48,937 nt of DNA, taken from assembly GCA_958430865.1 (NCBI GenBank), contig CAUDNR010004118.1:1-48937 (forward strand), in the 5' to 3' direction. How positions within the stretch are numbered: the first letter of the stretch is position 1; each line of letters opens with the position of its first letter. Below the pieces are notes generated by a model. The model searched no databases, was not told the origin of the DNA, and saw only the letters and a program-made list of their open reading frames with translations. Origin of the DNA: Entrophospora sp. SA101 (lineage: Eukaryota > Glomeromycota > Glomeromycetes > Entrophosporales > Entrophosporaceae). Below, one piece after another: positions 1 to 13,624 of this stretch. Made by a program: the position numbers and the translations under genes.

Positions 1-16
1 TAGTGATGATCCTCAT

Positions 17-807
17 ATGACAATTACAGCTATTGAAGAGAATGTAGATATTTCTAGAGGAAGTATTCAAAGTATTTTACATAATGAATTAAAAGTTCAT
101 AAAATTTGTAAAGAATGGGTTCTGCATGTTTTAACTGTTGAAAATAAAAAAAATCGGGTTGAAATTTCTAAGCAATTTTTAGAAATCCTTGATAATGGAC
201 TTAATGACATTATCACAGGTGATGAAACCTGGTTTCATTTTTACACTGTACCAAGTAAAGAATCAAATAAACATGAGTTAAAAGTGGGGAAAATCGGCTG
301 CAAATTGCCAGAACTGCACAAAATGCTAAAAAAAGGATGTTTTGTGTTTTTTTCTCAATAGAAGGTGTTGTGGCAAGAATTGTTGTACCAAAAGGTCAGA
401 CTGTAAATGGCACATTTTATAGAACAAATGTATTGCCTATTGTGTTTTCAACATATAAAGAATTAAAAAATAGAAAAATGGTAAGAAATGTGATGATGCA
501 TCATGACAATGCTGCTTCACACAAATCAAAAATTGTAACAGAGTATTTAGAAGGGGAAAAAATTATTTTGCTCCCCCACCCTCCATATAGCCCAGATTTA
601 GCTCTTCATGACTTTTTTCTATTTCCTAGAATTAAAAAAGAGCTAAAAAATCAGCATTTTGATCATATTGAAAATCTTGCATGTGCAATTCAGGCAAACA
701 CAGATGGCATCACAAAAGAGGACTATCAGAAATCATTTGAAAATTGGAAAAATAGGCTACAAAAATGCATAGATAATGATGGGAACTATTTCGAAGGAAT
801 GCATTAA
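17..807 (+). pseudogene. mariner (DD34D) transposase, frameshifted and 5'-truncated
   Basis: Two overlapping frames (17-361 and 337-807) together cover most of a mariner transposase, which cuts and pastes its own element at TA sites. The first frame has the N-terminal helix-turn-helix remnant and the first catalytic aspartate in TGDETWFHFY. The second has MHHDNAASH with the second aspartate, then PPYSPDLALHDFFLF, whose last aspartate lies 34 residues after the second: the DD34D spacing of mariner. The reading frame shifts near 340-360, close to a run of A and T, and conserved residues between the two frames are degraded. The beginning of the element lies outside the window. Family assignment is firm. 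Loss of function is inferred from the frameshift, which could be a sequencing error in a homopolymer but probably is not. Confidence 0.9.
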
Positions 808-1319
808 TTTATTTTAGCTTTTCTCAACCTTTTAGATAACCAATGTACAAGGCTTGTTTTTGTTGATAATTTTTAAAATTCAATATCTCAATAACTAACT
901 GGTAAAAGAAAGTAATCTTTTTTTTATTTATTACACTTAAAATCATCAAGTTATGTACCTTATGACAAAAATCTCCAGTTGTTTTTGTTGTTAATCTTTA
1001 AAATTTAATATCTCAATAATTAGCAACCAAAAAAATATTTGCCTTTTTTATTTGAAAGATGGGAACTCTGTCTTTTATTTAAAAAAATTTCCAAATCAAT
1101 TGCCTTCAAATTTATAAAGTTACATGCATTTTCTCAAAACTTTTTGTACAACCCACGTAAATCATGAAAACTTTGAACCTTCACTTCTAATATAACCTAC
1201 CAAAATCAATTTGATTGATTTAATCAAATTATACCAAGATGTAAAGAAAAAATTTTGCTGATTTCAAAAAATTTATAATTCCTTGAAAATCACTTCCATT
1301 GTCGCAACAGAATTTCTAT
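808..1319. other. AT-rich 3' flank of the mariner copy
   Basis: No coding signal. Two related stretches about 50 bp long, starting near 854 and 979 (each with the motif ttgtttttgttg followed by aatatctcaata), lie 125 bp apart as a degenerate direct repeat. The text ctttttgtacaaccc near 1140-1153 could be the 3' terminal inverted repeat of the mariner, but its 5' partner is outside the window, so this is a guess. The unique flank ends at 1319, where the large inverted duplication starts. Confidence 0.4.
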
Positions 1320-3068
1320 ATTCTATATGGGAGTTGGACTAGGAAAATCAACCTCTGGGGTCTCAGGACCAAAATCGAGATCTTTATTTATATGATTCTG
1401 AACAATAAACATCTTTATATGGTTCACTAACATGCTGACAAATTTTTGAATACAAGTATTCTTTTCTTTTTTCTGATAATGATGCCACTGGAAGAACCTC
1501 TGAATGATCAATAAAGTCAAAATTATTTTTTAAAAGTAAAAAAGAATTTTCAATTCCATTTGATTCTTTTGAAGCATAAACTTTTCCAATATCATCTTTT
1601 TTAAAACAAAATTAAAAATGAGTTAAAATCATGCCATACCCAATCTAATTCACTATTACATCTAATTGCTTCATTACCTTTAGATGAATTAATAACAATA
1701 TTTTCAATATCACCAACAATGTTTACAGATTGGTTTCTGTATAATTTTTTAATTTTGCCAAAAAATGAGTCACAGATGAACTTGGTGTGTCCAGGAATCA
1801 TAAAATTAATTATAATTTCATCAAACCAACCAAACATCATCAACCATGACCAAAACCAAAGAGTTTAGTTATTCTTATTTTGTGCAGTGCAGTTATCACA
1901 AGTTATTTGTAAAATTTTTACATCATCTATGGAAAATTCTTTAAGAGAATTAAATGCCATGTTTAATGTTGTATTAGCACCCCAAAAGGAAACTCATTTT
2001 CAGCAATTATGTAATTTAGTTGACAATTTTCTTCTCCTGTTTTACAAACACCAAAAATATTTACAGCAAATGGTGTTTTAAAATAAATTGATCCAACTTG
2101 TTGAGGCGAATATGGGATGCCAACATTCTGAGCTCAATCATAACAGATATGTAGAAATGATGAATCAGTTTTACTTTTTTCTATATTATTATTATAATGC
2201 ATACGTTCATGATATGCAAGTTTATGGTGTTCTCCATATTCCTTTTTTATTTTTTCATAATCTTCATATCAGATTTTGCAACTATCATTTTTGCTTTAAA
2301 AATCTCACAATTGTCACAAAGATCACTTGCTGGAGATTGAAATTTAATAATTGGGACTTATTCATGCCATAATCTTTGAAAAGTTCTATTGGAAATTATT
2401 TGTATATTTTCATCATGCTCAACATAAAAATGGGGTTTAAATTAATTATATACTGAAGTATATGTTTTCCCTATTGGAAGATATATAAAGGCATCAGAAT
2501 CATCAAAATGATGCATTGGTGATGATAATCCAAATATGTCTCCATATTGCAACAAAAATTGTTTAACCATTAATCCAACTTCTAAATCAACTTGAGCACA
2601 GGATTCAATTTTAGGCACATGTCCAATGTTTTTATGAAGTCTCTCTGATAATCCATTAGTCTGCAAATCATCTTGCAAGGTTTTAAGCATATATTCAGTA
2701 ATCCCACATAATTTTATATATACTGGCTGACATAAAGGTAAATTATAATTAAAATTATATCTATGTATATGTATAACTGACTTTTCACTGGTTGTTTCAA
2801 AGGACATTAATTGAGCTTTTACAAATAATTCTAGTTCATTTTTTTCTAATGCACACAGTTGAAGATGTCTTTCAAAAAATTGCTTAAAATTTACTTTCTC
2901 ATAACAAGTCCTTAAATCTATTTTTGTGGTTTTACAATTACACTTATTTTCTTGAAAAAATATCATTAAATTATGTATGGTATCAAGAATTAATTCATTT
3001 TCTTCATAATCTTCTAAGCCTAATTCTATCAAATCATATGTTGGTCTTATATTTGAATCTAAAGGCAA
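1320..3068 (-). pseudogene. decayed large DDE-type transposase, left-arm copy
   Basis: The longest open piece (2442-3068, 208 codons) is followed downstream on the same strand by shorter ones in changing frames (2372-2088, 2081-1887, 1843-1601, 1520-1323). Reading across stops gives a continuous protein-like trace: a Cys-containing N-terminal region, a SDLCDNCEIFKAKM block with a CxxC pair, QVGSIYFKTPF, a GVCKTGEENCQLNYI block and FMIPGHTKFICDSFFGKIKK. These look like a multi-copy transposase-like family known from arbuscular-mycorrhizal fungi. That family call is recognition from memory, without a search. At least four stops or frame changes make it a relic. The arm boundary at 1320 cuts it off at or just past its C-terminus. 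Confidence 0.65.
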
Positions 3069-3325
3069 ATTTTCTAAAGTACTTCCATATCAATTTAATA
3101 AAAAAGAAAAAGATATAAAATTTGTTTAAAAAAAATTTTTATTAAATATTATTACGATGATGATAAAATTTTTTTTTGAAAATTTTTGCGCACAAAAAAA
3201 AATCTAAAAATAGTAACAAATTTTATTGGTTGAATTTTGATCAATGATTACTCAAAAAAAAAAAATAGCTGAGGGGTCGATTTTCCTTGTCCAAAAGTCC
3301 AAATCCCATATATTTTTTTTAATTA

Positions 3326-3331
3326 ACGCGT
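3326..3331. promoter_or_regulatory. MCB-like ACGCGT box upstream of the 3360 gene
   Basis: ACGCGT within the perfect palindrome aacgcgtt (3325-3332) lies 28 bp before the proposed start codon at 3360. In ascomycetes this is the MluI cell-cycle box bound by MBF at G1/S genes. A CG-rich hexamer in such AT-rich DNA stands out, but function here is only suggested. The mirror copy is at 43766-43771. Confidence 0.3.
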
Positions 3332-3359
3332 TTTTTTTTAACCTTTTATCTTAAAAAAA

Positions 3360-5877
3360 ATGACGAAATCTAATTCAGCAAAAAATGATGTGGTTCTTCC
3401 GCCTAATCTTTATCATGAAGGTGAGGTTTTTTTTTCACCTATAATTGCTTGCACATTTTGGGATATTTATCAACTTCCGATTTGTAGAATATTGGACAGG
3501 TACGAGTTTCCAAAACTGGTCAGTTGAATCATTCGATATATTTTGGATTCAGAAAAACCCGAGTCTATATAGAAGACAGGATCTAGCACATTCTGCGTTG
3601 GGCAACGAATTGGCGATTCTCGCCAGAGCATCTGATAAAAGAATAGCGGATAAGGCATACTTGTTGAAGAAACAACTTAATTTTAAGGTCAGTTCGTGTG
3701 CAATTGGTTGCAATTAGTTACAGTTGATTTTTTCTTTAAGTCTCAAAGGTGACATTTAATTGAAATTTTCATCTTTAAATGAGACGTCAGGCAAGGTTGC
3801 ATGTCACTACGCCCCTCGATGCTTTCGAGGAGGGTTTTGATGCTTTCTTAACCCGATGGGGAGGAGAAGCGTGATAGCTTCACTTATTATATGTGATTCT
3901 TTTACGTGTATATCCCTACTGACCGATGTCCATAAAAAATGCCATGTATCATTCATCAGTTCTCTCTATTCTCTAATTTTTTTATCAACCATAAAAGAAT
4001 GAATCATCACAGATTAACAAGATTATTTGGGAAAGAAGCAAAGATATAGCAGAGTCTCAAATACATTTAACATTAAGCGAACTGCAAACCAAGGTAATTC
4101 AAGATTGGATCCTTATTACTTAGTGCTTCAATAATCTTATTAGTCTCCCTAATTTTCAGACAAATATTGAAACATCCCTGATTGAGGAAATCAACAGTTC
4201 CAAAAGAAAAATACGTCACTTTAAAGACCACGTTTTGGAGCAAACAAAGGGTAATTGCCAAAAGATGGAGTATCACAAGAATGAGTAAAATCAAGGTGAT
4301 GAATATAGTGATTTACACGTACCATCTAGTCCAACACCATTCTCATCACTGCAGTTATTAAAAGAATATTCAATCGCACAATCATCTTACTCTTCGAGAT
4401 TGTGCTTTATACTCAAAAGCGGAACAATTGTAAAAGATCTTCTGGATCATATACCTCACAATAGTTTCTGGAGTGGGAATCATCTAATTCTTGATAAAAG
4501 CAATGGTTGGCTTTTAAATGGATATATGAAATTAGAAGACTTTGAGGAGTTGGTGGAAATTTGTTACTCTCATGGTGCTGTGGGACTGCCAATAGAATTA
4601 AAATTAATGCTTAAAAAATTAATGAAAAATCATACGGTACTATCATTGAGAAAAATGCAATTATCAATGCAACAAAAATTAGATCTTAACGATCCATACT
4701 TTTATCAAAAGAAATGGATCTTATCAACTGTTGATAATTGGTAAGCAAATTTAAAATTGAATTAATTGATTTATAGTTAGTTATATTATTATATTAATCT
4801 AGCCGATATAGATTATTAATAATTAGTAATTTGTTACACCATATATTAGGTTAGATTATATAGAATTATCTTCAAAGATAAAAAATCCTTTAATTAAGAT
4901 AAATAGCGAAGTCATAAATCGGCATCAATTTACTATTCTCTCATTGATCGTTTGGCCCTTCAATATTTTCGTACTCTTCGAGCTGGTTCATCTTCTGAAA
5001 GTTCATTGTTTGCATTACATGAAGTTGATGCAAATTTACGTGCAAAACAACCAGATATTTACTTTCGTGATGACATTCTCAAAGTCGAGCCTGGTGAGTA
5101 TAGCCGATGTTAAGTAGCTCAACATAATCAAACCTTTCATTCTTATAATATAATATTTTCTTAATAGGAAATGTAGAGATTGCAAAGGATGGTTTAATAC
5201 AAGATATAGTTAAATATGATCTTGACACAAACAAGAGCCTTCGGGAAAATATATATGAAATCTATTATACGTATGACAATCTCCCCACCTCAAAAAAGGA
5301 AAAAATTTTTGAGATGGATTTTATAGCCTTTGTAATCTCTGGTATGTTATAAATTCAAATAGAAAGAAAATACATAAATAATCTTGATACCTAAAATTTA
5401 TTTTATTTACTCAGACAATCATATAGATACGTATGTAACTAGATTGGTTGATAACCAACTTTATATCTCTACCAAGGTTTGTGAAATCCAATATCATCAC
5501 ATTAATATGCAAGATTTCTTCTTATTAACTTCTACGGTATATACCTCTAGATTTAAAGTATGATATATCCTACAGAGTTTGCGACAAACGAGCTGATTTG
5601 TTGCATGAATAAAATTCTGAAAATGATTGTAAGTGAAACATTCTTTTTGTAGTGTATACTAATTATTTATGCTGATCTTATAGTCATTTTTCACTTAATC
5701 AAATAGTTGCGAATGAATCAAACTGTGGAAACTATGCGCAAGGCAAAGATGGATGATGCAGATCCACTGATTGATTCACCGAAAAAGTTTACATATTTTT
5801 ACGATCCTCGTATTTTACCTTCTGTAATCTCCAAAAAAAAATCAAGTGACAAGAAGAAAAATACTAAGAAAAATTAA
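3360..5877 (+). CDS. spliced gene of unknown function, left-arm copy
   Basis: I do not recognise this protein. The proposed start (MTKSNSAKNDVVLPPNLYHE) ends at a GT donor near 3420. Exon 2 starts at 3488 (EYWTGTSFQNW) and ends near 3687. Further coding pieces follow: near 4014-4092 (helical, Glu/Lys-rich), 4160-4250 (coiled-coil-like), about 4330-4742, 4925-5096 (LIDRLALQYFRTLRAG), 5168-5341, 5416-5476, 5576-5630, and a last exon from about 5706 to the stop at 5875-5877 with a Lys-rich tail (SSDKKKNTKKN). Introns have GT-AG ends and are short. Open frame across all pieces and conserved-looking composition suggest an active gene of roughly 450-500 residues. Inner splice sites are approximate. 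An ACGCGT box sits 28 bp upstream. Confidence 0.6.
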
Positions 5878-6276
5878 GAAAAATGTTTGTTAATTGCTGT
5901 AAACAGAGTAAATGTATGTAAAAAATTGATCTAGTTTAAATAGACATTTAGAAAGTTAGAAGATATTTGCGTAACCTCAAAAAAAATAAAATAATAAAAT
6001 AAAGCATCTTTCAAAAAAATTTTACTTTGTATTTGATCACGTTTACCTCACTATCATTAATAATACGAGAAAGTGAACCGTTATTACAGTCAGGCGTGTC
6101 TGAAATTGAGTGCGGGGGTTTGTGTTACATAAAAAATGCGCACATCTGATCACAAAAAATAATTTTTTAAATGTAAATTTATTTGATAAAATTAATATAT
6201 TGGCATAAAATTAAAAAAAAAAAAATTTATTTTAATGATTTTAATTAAAAAAATTAAGCTTTAAAATTAATAAAAA
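5878..6276. other. intergenic AT-rich spacer
   Basis: No coding signal. A moderately GC-rich island near 6040-6140 contains ggttattacagtcaggcgtgt. Long A and T runs separate the unknown gene from the hAT fragment. Confidence 0.5.
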
Positions 6277-6861
6277 CTATTTTCTCTCTTTTTTATTTAT
6301 CCAATGTTCATATGCTTTTCTAAAATCAAAATCTTGGGTGTCTGGCCCATTTAATAAAATCATTAAATGGTTGTTCAATGTATTTGTATGCATTTGGTTT
6401 CTCAACTCATTTTTTATCAACTTCATTTCTGAGAATATTCTTTTTACATGTGCATTAGGAAAAGGTATAAAAAGTATTATTTTAACTGTAATCATTGAAT
6501 TTGGATAATTGAAAAAAAAATTATCATCTATATCTAAAATATATTTCCACGATTCAACAAAATTCACTTGCATATTTTTGTAAGATTTTAGATAAACTTT
6601 CAGAGTGTTCCATTCTTCTATTAATTTCCCTTTTTCAATTATTTCATAATATTCATCATACATCAATTTACTATCTCCATAAAACTTATCCAAAAACTCT
6701 ATCTCTTTCTGACCATACAGATCTAAATCACTCTCAGTATCAGGAAGTTCATTTGGATCAAAAATTTTAAATGAAGAAAATAGTTCAGAATCAGGGAATC
6801 TATTATTAATAGCCTTTATCATTGCTAGTGAGTAATCTTTAACAAATGAAGGTATTATCAA
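6277..6861 (-). pseudogene. hAT transposase C-terminal fragment, left-arm copy
   Basis: A 194-codon frame whose last third (about residues 125-170, NAHVKRIFSEMKLIKNELRN, then HLMILLNGPD) matches the hAT family C-terminal dimerisation domain, usually written NAxxERxFSxxKxIKxxxRN. Full hAT transposases have 600-700 residues, and neither the zinc-finger N-terminus nor the catalytic core is present, so this is a fragment. The proposed Met at 6861 is only the first in-frame Met of the remnant. A part of this frame (from 6731) was copied a third time at 35793, where the scaffold gap truncates it. Confidence 0.8.
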
Positions 6862-7372
6862 AATATTTAATATTGTGCATACATATTTACATTTTTTTAA
6901 TCAGGACTATTAGAAAGTCAATAAACTTTGGTGAAAAATAATTAAATAGACCGAGTAATCCTACTATGAACAAGTATCCAACATCTTTAATAAAAAATTT
7001 CTTTTTTGTCTTTCAGTCTCCATATAATTATCGATTTGCATTTTTCTTTTGACTAAAAACAATCATGATGATAAATGTAATTTGATCCCTGTAATTCACT
7101 TTGTCTGGTTTTGTTGCAGCATGCCCCATATAAAGAACCAAATTGTCAAAAGTAATCCAAAGATAAAAAAGAACATCTATTAAAAAGATATTGTCCTGAT
7201 GTACTCAAATACATTACATTTCCTCGCATTTATGAACAAAAATCATGTTTTCAAAACTGGAATGATTAATTTTTGTATTTATTACGGCAGCCAATTACGG
7301 ACCATTTTACTTGACTCAAAAAAAATTTTTCTTTTTTTCCCAATCATACGTATAAACGTATAGTTAAACAAT

Positions 7373-8626
<1,254 letters not shown>

Positions 8627-9613
8627 TATGAAGGCATTAAGAAGAATGAGAAAAAATATTCAACTCTATTTATATGATATTAAGATAAATGGATTTCATG
8701 TAGGAATCAAAATAAGAAAAAACCTGGTAATGTAATTTATTTATTTAATTAAATTAAAGTAACCAGTAAAGGTTATACAAGGGTTCTGGATTCATTATTA
8801 ATTTATTGTAAAAAAAAAAACCACATTAATTTTAGGTATCAATTATCAATACACAATAGTATTACATTTTTCAAAATTAATTTCCTCAGAGGAAATTAAT
8901 TTTGAAAAATGTAATAATATATTTATGTAAGATAGGCAAAGTGAACATAATATTATTAATATAATTACAGAGGTATTGATTGATCAATTAATGTTATCTT
9001 CATTATGTCAATATCCGCACCTCCATATGTGTGTAATATATGTTAATTTTCGTTCATTATTGAATATAAATTAATAATTTTTTTTTCAAATATTATTAGC
9101 AAGAATTAAATCCATGTATTTTTTTGTTAGAAGGATATATTTTTTTACTCATTCTCAAAGACATTAAAACAAATTTAAAGTTAATCATATTTTTGAAAAT
9201 TGGATTTTTTATTTTTTAAATACAAATATGGGTTACTTTTTACTGCTAAAAAGCATATTTGCCAAGCTTTAATACTTTAATCATCTGAAAATTTAGATAT
9301 ATCAAAGCCAAGTGATTTTTCTTTGCTGCCTAACAATTGGAGATTTTACCAAGCTCCATCAAAAACACCAATAAAGTTTTCAGAACAAAGGACATGAATA
9401 AAATATTATCTACTATTCAAATATCAACAATCATTCATTCCCTCACAACTTGAAGAATAAAGCCATCTTTTTGAAGCCTTTGTTGATGTTTCCTCCATTA
9501 TGAATTTTAAATCAATCACCTACATAAAAATCCAATAGCCAACTGATATGGAAACATAAATGTTTGTTGTTGCAAAGATAAAATGTCATTTGCCATACAT
9601 GTTCAAAAGTAGA
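8627..9613. other. AT-rich non-coding stretch downstream of TGS1
   Basis: No reliable open frame. It contains a 57-bp near-perfect palindrome at 8860-8916 and scattered A/T runs. The segment 9300-9600 has a less biased composition and continues the unrecognised relic described next. Confidence 0.5.
8860..8916. repeat. 57-bp palindrome (28-bp arms, 1-nt centre), left-arm copy
   Basis: Arms 8860-8887 and 8889-8916 are exact reverse complements around a8888 (core ttcctc-a-gaggaa). No loop is left for a stable spacer, so it would extrude as a cruciform or form a long RNA hairpin. It lies 234 bp after the TGS1 stop codon. A short hairpin transposon or a transcript-end structure are both possible. 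The mirror copy is at 38181-38237. Confidence 0.95.
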
Positions 9614-10044
9614 CTATCTACCAATACTTTGGCTTTGTTTCAATAACATCTTACTAAGAACACTGAAGATGAAGTCTTTGAATGTTCTAAGCCTTGATTT
9701 AGGTTTCTGATGATCTTGAAGATAAATTTCTCGGAGCAATGATGCTAGAAGGTCAAAGGTTGAAATGCCATTTGTTCTGTGAGAATTGATATCAACAAAA
9801 AAGAAAATACCTGGCTTTTTCATAGAGACATTTAATATGTGTAAATAGTTAAGGAATGAAGTAATAACCGGTTGCCACAAAAAGCACAAGTTAGCAACAT
9901 CATGAATAATATACCAGACATTCCCATTCTTTTATGACCTATCCATGGTCGAATAAACCTCTTGTTTACTGTATCACATTCCATAACCATAAATGTGTTG
10001 ATACTTACCACTTTCACATTTCGGCTTCGTGATAAAGCTTGCAA
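9614..10044 (-). pseudogene. unrecognised protein-like relic, left-arm copy
   Basis: Two overlapping frames (10044-9832, 70 codons, and 9889-9614, 91 codons) look like one coding region broken by a frameshift near 9860. The first has VVSINTFMVMECDTVNKRF and the second GIFFFVDINSHRTNGISTFD followed by a basic helix-rich tail. The hydrophobic strand followed by LLASLLREI is loosely reminiscent of NACHT-type ATPase modules, but no P-loop is visible and I do not assign a family. The base composition is less AT-biased than its surroundings, as expected of former coding DNA. Confidence 0.35.
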
Positions 10045-10412
10045 TCACCTTTTCTGGACCTGGTTCCAATTCAGAACTCTAAAACACTTGCTCAGCCAGA
10101 AAACTTTTATAGTTTAATTATGTTGATATCTTAGTTATCCAGATACAATTAATCAGATTATTTTTCAATGTTTTATGTTTTCAATGGCGAAGTGAAAGAA
10201 TTTTTATCTGATATTTTCAAAATAAAAGGAAACCTGTTTATTCCAAATTAAGTCAAAATAATAATATATTGAGTCAAGATCTGCTAATATATGAGGGTTT
10301 TTCGCAAAAATAGCAAATTTTTTTCAAAGAATTTAAAAAAAAAAAAAAAATTACATATACTAATTCTATTAGTAACATTGGCAGTAATAGTAATAATAAT
10401 AGCATTATTAAC

Positions 10413-11911
10413 ATGACTTTTACAACAGCGGCATTTAATAACAACAATTCAACAACCAGAGCAATTGATAAATCTGCAAAGTCTACCTTTTCTGAAATAA
10501 CATCTCAAGATAGAAATCAACAAAAAAAGCCAAGGAAAATTTCAAAAAGTAAAAATGTTGATAACTATAGTGGAGACATTTCCGATTATTCAACAACATC
10601 ATTGCCTGTATCCAATAATGGCTCAACCCCATCTTTAATTAGTATGACAGGTATACCTACAATGAGTAATGGTTATCATGGTAATAATTTCAATAGTAAT
10701 CATTATAATTCAAATAATTTCAAAAATGGTCGTGTTAAATCATCATCATCTTCATATGATGAAAGATTTAATAATAATAATAATAATGGTAATGGTAGAA
10801 ATATGTCAACAGGCCCACAAGAAATAGTTAGAGATTCAACAACACCAGAATCATTTTCATCCCATGCATATAGTTGGCCTATTTTATTTGCTGTTATACC
10901 TCCAATGGGAGCACTTATTTTTGGCAAATCTGATGTTTGGAGTGACTTTCTTTTGTTACTTTTAATAGCATTCTATCTATATAATATCATAAAAGGTATT
11001 TGTTTATTTGCATCCATTACTATTTTATTTTGATGATATCCATTGATTTATGATAAGTCAATGATGATAATAATAAAAATAATTAAAATTTTTTAAATGA
11101 TTGTATAGTGCCTTGGGAACTTTACTATGCTGCTAGATCAAAACGTTTAATGCATGAAAATACATTCAAGGGTCAAACACTAGATTCAACTCAAAAAGCC
11201 ATCAAAAACCAATTGGCAAAAGAACTTCAATCTCATGAACTATCTGCTTTAATACTTGTTATTGCATCACCAATTATTGGTGGCTATGCATTGCATGGAG
11301 CAAAAACTTATTTGACTGATTATGACCAATACATTTCTCACTTTAATATTGTGTTGTTTGTTTTTGCAGCTGGTATTAAACCTTTAATGCATATAGCTAG
11401 TTTAGCAAAAATTAAAACTTTGCGTCTTCAAGAACAAATTCATTATCCTAGCACAGAAGTTGAAGTATTGAAAAGACAGATTCAACATTTGGAATATGAA
11501 TTTTCACAAATACACAAAGGTTTAGCGACAAAACGTGATATAAATAGTATCAGAGATGGATTCGAACCCACAATTTCTCAACTTAACAAGACAGTTAGAA
11601 AATATGAGAAAAAAGAACAACACTTGCGTAATTCTTCTGAGGAAAGATTTGCATATCTTGAATCAAAATTATCTGAATATGACAATTTCATTAATCACAA
11701 TCTAAAGGAACAAGAGGCAATGACCTTACCACCCAGCATGATGCAACTGATTGTCATCCCATCAAACATCACATTAACGATGTTAAGCTATGTAAAATAC
11801 TTTTTACCTAGATCTTTAAGAGGTAGTCGCCAAAAACCAATGTTACAGCCTGCCGATTCATCTGATGGTGATGGTAATAATGGATTCATTAATAATAATA
11901 TCATAAATTAA
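10413..11911 (+). CDS. membrane and coiled-coil protein, conserved-fungal type
   Basis: Two exons, 10413-10995 and 11109-11911, joined by a 113-bp GT-AG intron, give 461 residues. Residues 1-145 are Asn/Ser-rich low complexity. Then come hydrophobic segments around SWPILFAVIPPMGALIFG and DFLLLLLIAFYLYNII, the motif VPWELYYAARSKR, two more membrane-like segments (ALILVIASPIIGGYALHG, FNIVLFVFAAGIKPLMHIAS), a 90-residue coiled coil, and a short hydrophobic stretch ending in YFLPRSLRGS. The family looks like an uncharacterised fungal membrane protein. The frame stays open upstream of 10413 with more Asn/Ser, so the true start may lie further 5' or in another exon. The inverted-duplication boundary at 10496 lies inside exon 1, and this copy is the complete one. 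Confidence 0.8.
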
Positions 11912-12502
11912 CCAGGAAAATATTTAAAAAGGTGGTTTTGATTTTGGAAATTCACAAGATATTGATATTTCTTTTTTTAATTCAACATTTTTAATCTTTC
12001 ACGTTGTACATTACTATCAATTTATTATATTGGTATATTCCTATTTTTTTTTCTCATCTTTACATCATAACATCATAACATAATTATGCCGTGGTGCCAT
12101 TGTAATGCTATTATTGTCTTTACATCCCTTATTTAACACATCTCTTTACACATTCATTTGTCATGTTAAAAAGAACAGTTAAAGAAAACTGGGTAGTAGT
12201 GTTCTGAATATATAAAAAATCAATGTATATATATTTATTTTATGATCAGTTTTTTATTTTATTTTTTATTTTTACATTTATATTTATATTTATATTTTTA
12301 TTTTTATTTTTATTTTTATTTTTATTTAAAAACACACATATATATATATCTCAGCACATACAATATTTTTGGTACGAAGGTTTTTTGACAATAAAATTTA
12401 CATATTATTTTTAAAAATTAATAGACATTATTTACAAGTAAATAATTATTAAAATTTACAATTATTATTCTTCCTATCTATTTTATATTTATTATTTACA
12501 CA
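11912..12502. other. convergent intergenic region with simple repeats
   Basis: This lies between the 3' ends of the membrane-protein gene and HIS1. No coding signal. A T-rich array of tttat and tttttat units runs from about 12235 to 12328; the open frame across it encodes only Phe/Ile/Leu runs and is not a gene. Confidence 0.6.
12240..12328. repeat. T-rich microsatellite (tttat / ttttta units)
   Basis: Repeated tttat changing into at least six near-perfect ttttta units around 12290-12328, between two gene 3' ends. Likely length-polymorphic. Confidence 0.85.
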
Positions 12503-13624
12503 TTAAACTCTACAATTATCAAAATTGAGAACCAAGATATCTGTAGCACCAATTTTTTCCAATTTATCCATAACATGTGCAATCTCCTCTCTACAAACCA
12601 TACTTTGTACCTGAATCCAATTACCATCCTCTAATGGACTTACTGTTGGAGCTTGTCTACCCGGTGTAATTATTGCAGCTTGTTTCAAATTTATTCGTTC
12701 GATATTATAATTCACCAATACATATTTTTTTGCTGCAATGACACCTTTTATACGTGATGTGATTAAATTTATCAACGATTGATTTTTTGGATGTTTGTTC
12801 TTGATTAGGATTGCCTGCGAAGCCAAAATTGTTGAAATTGGTTCTAATCCTGCTGCTTTCATTGTATTGCCTGTTTCTAATATGAATTTGAATTTTGAGT
12901 TTTAAAATTGAGGTTTTTTAATAAAAGAGGAGAAAGAAAAAAACCAAAAATAATACTAACCAACCAAATCAACTATGCATTAATTACATTATCAGTATTA
13001 TATGGGTTGTATTAAAATAAAAAGTTTTTAAAATTTAAAATTCAAATTCAAATTCAAACTCAATTCAAATTAATTAACTTTTAATTTCATAATACCAATT
13101 GCATCAGCCAAACCAAGAGCACAGGAAGCTTCAACGCTTCCACTAATGTACTCAATTTTAGTTTTTTTTCCAGCAGTTCTTTCCTCTTTACTTAAATATT
13201 GATTATCCAATTCTTCAAAATATTTGGCAGTCAAATTTTCAAAACTTGTAACCATTCGTTTACCAACCAACTCTTTAACATCTTTGATTTGATTTCTGAC
13301 AGGTGCTTGCACTTGAAGCTTACATTTGCCAAACCCCAATTCAATTATTTCTTCAACTTTTTCAGACATTAATGACTCTGCAACCATATCTTGACCCGTT
13401 ATGCCCAAATCTACATTGCCTTCTCCAACAAATTTTGCTATATCGGCTGCTGGTAAAAATATAATGGCTACTGGTAAGTTGTGTACTAAGGCAATGTCAA
13501 GTCTATTGCGTCTATTAAAGTTTATATCAGCCCCTTTTAACAGTGAAATACAATGTTCGTGAAGACGACCTTTTTTTGGAATGGCAAATAATAAACGATC
13601 GGTTAATTGTGAAATTAATTCCAT
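12503..13624 (-). CDS. HIS1: ATP phosphoribosyltransferase, histidine step 1
   Basis: This enzyme condenses ATP with phosphoribosyl pyrophosphate in the first, feedback-controlled step of histidine synthesis in the cytosol. Exon 1 is 13624-13096 and exon 2 is 12876-12503; the 219-bp intron has GT-AG ends and the join restores the frame to give 300 residues, matching the usual fungal size of about 297. Exon 1 has LLFAIPKKGRLHEHCISLL near the N-terminus, DLGITGQDMV, KRMVTSFENL and GSVEASCALGLADAIG. Exon 2 opens with ETGNTMKAAGLEPI, and its last 75 residues form the regulatory C-terminal domain (AAIITPGRQAPTVSPLED) of the long, histidine-sensitive form. No break is visible. It diverges from the WBP2-like gene over 479 bp. 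Confidence 0.97.

Noticed and set aside
9614..10044. Possible NACHT/STAND immune-type ATPase
   Set aside because: Only a loose FFF...LLASLLREI pattern; there is no P-loop or Walker B, so a defence role is unsupported.
10703..10927. 74-codon frame on the minus strand
   Set aside because: Antisense shadow of the membrane and coiled-coil gene; its Leu/Asp runs come from the Asn/Ser codon repeats.
12223..12414. 63-codon Phe/Ile/Leu-rich frame
   Set aside because: Entirely explained by the T-rich microsatellite.
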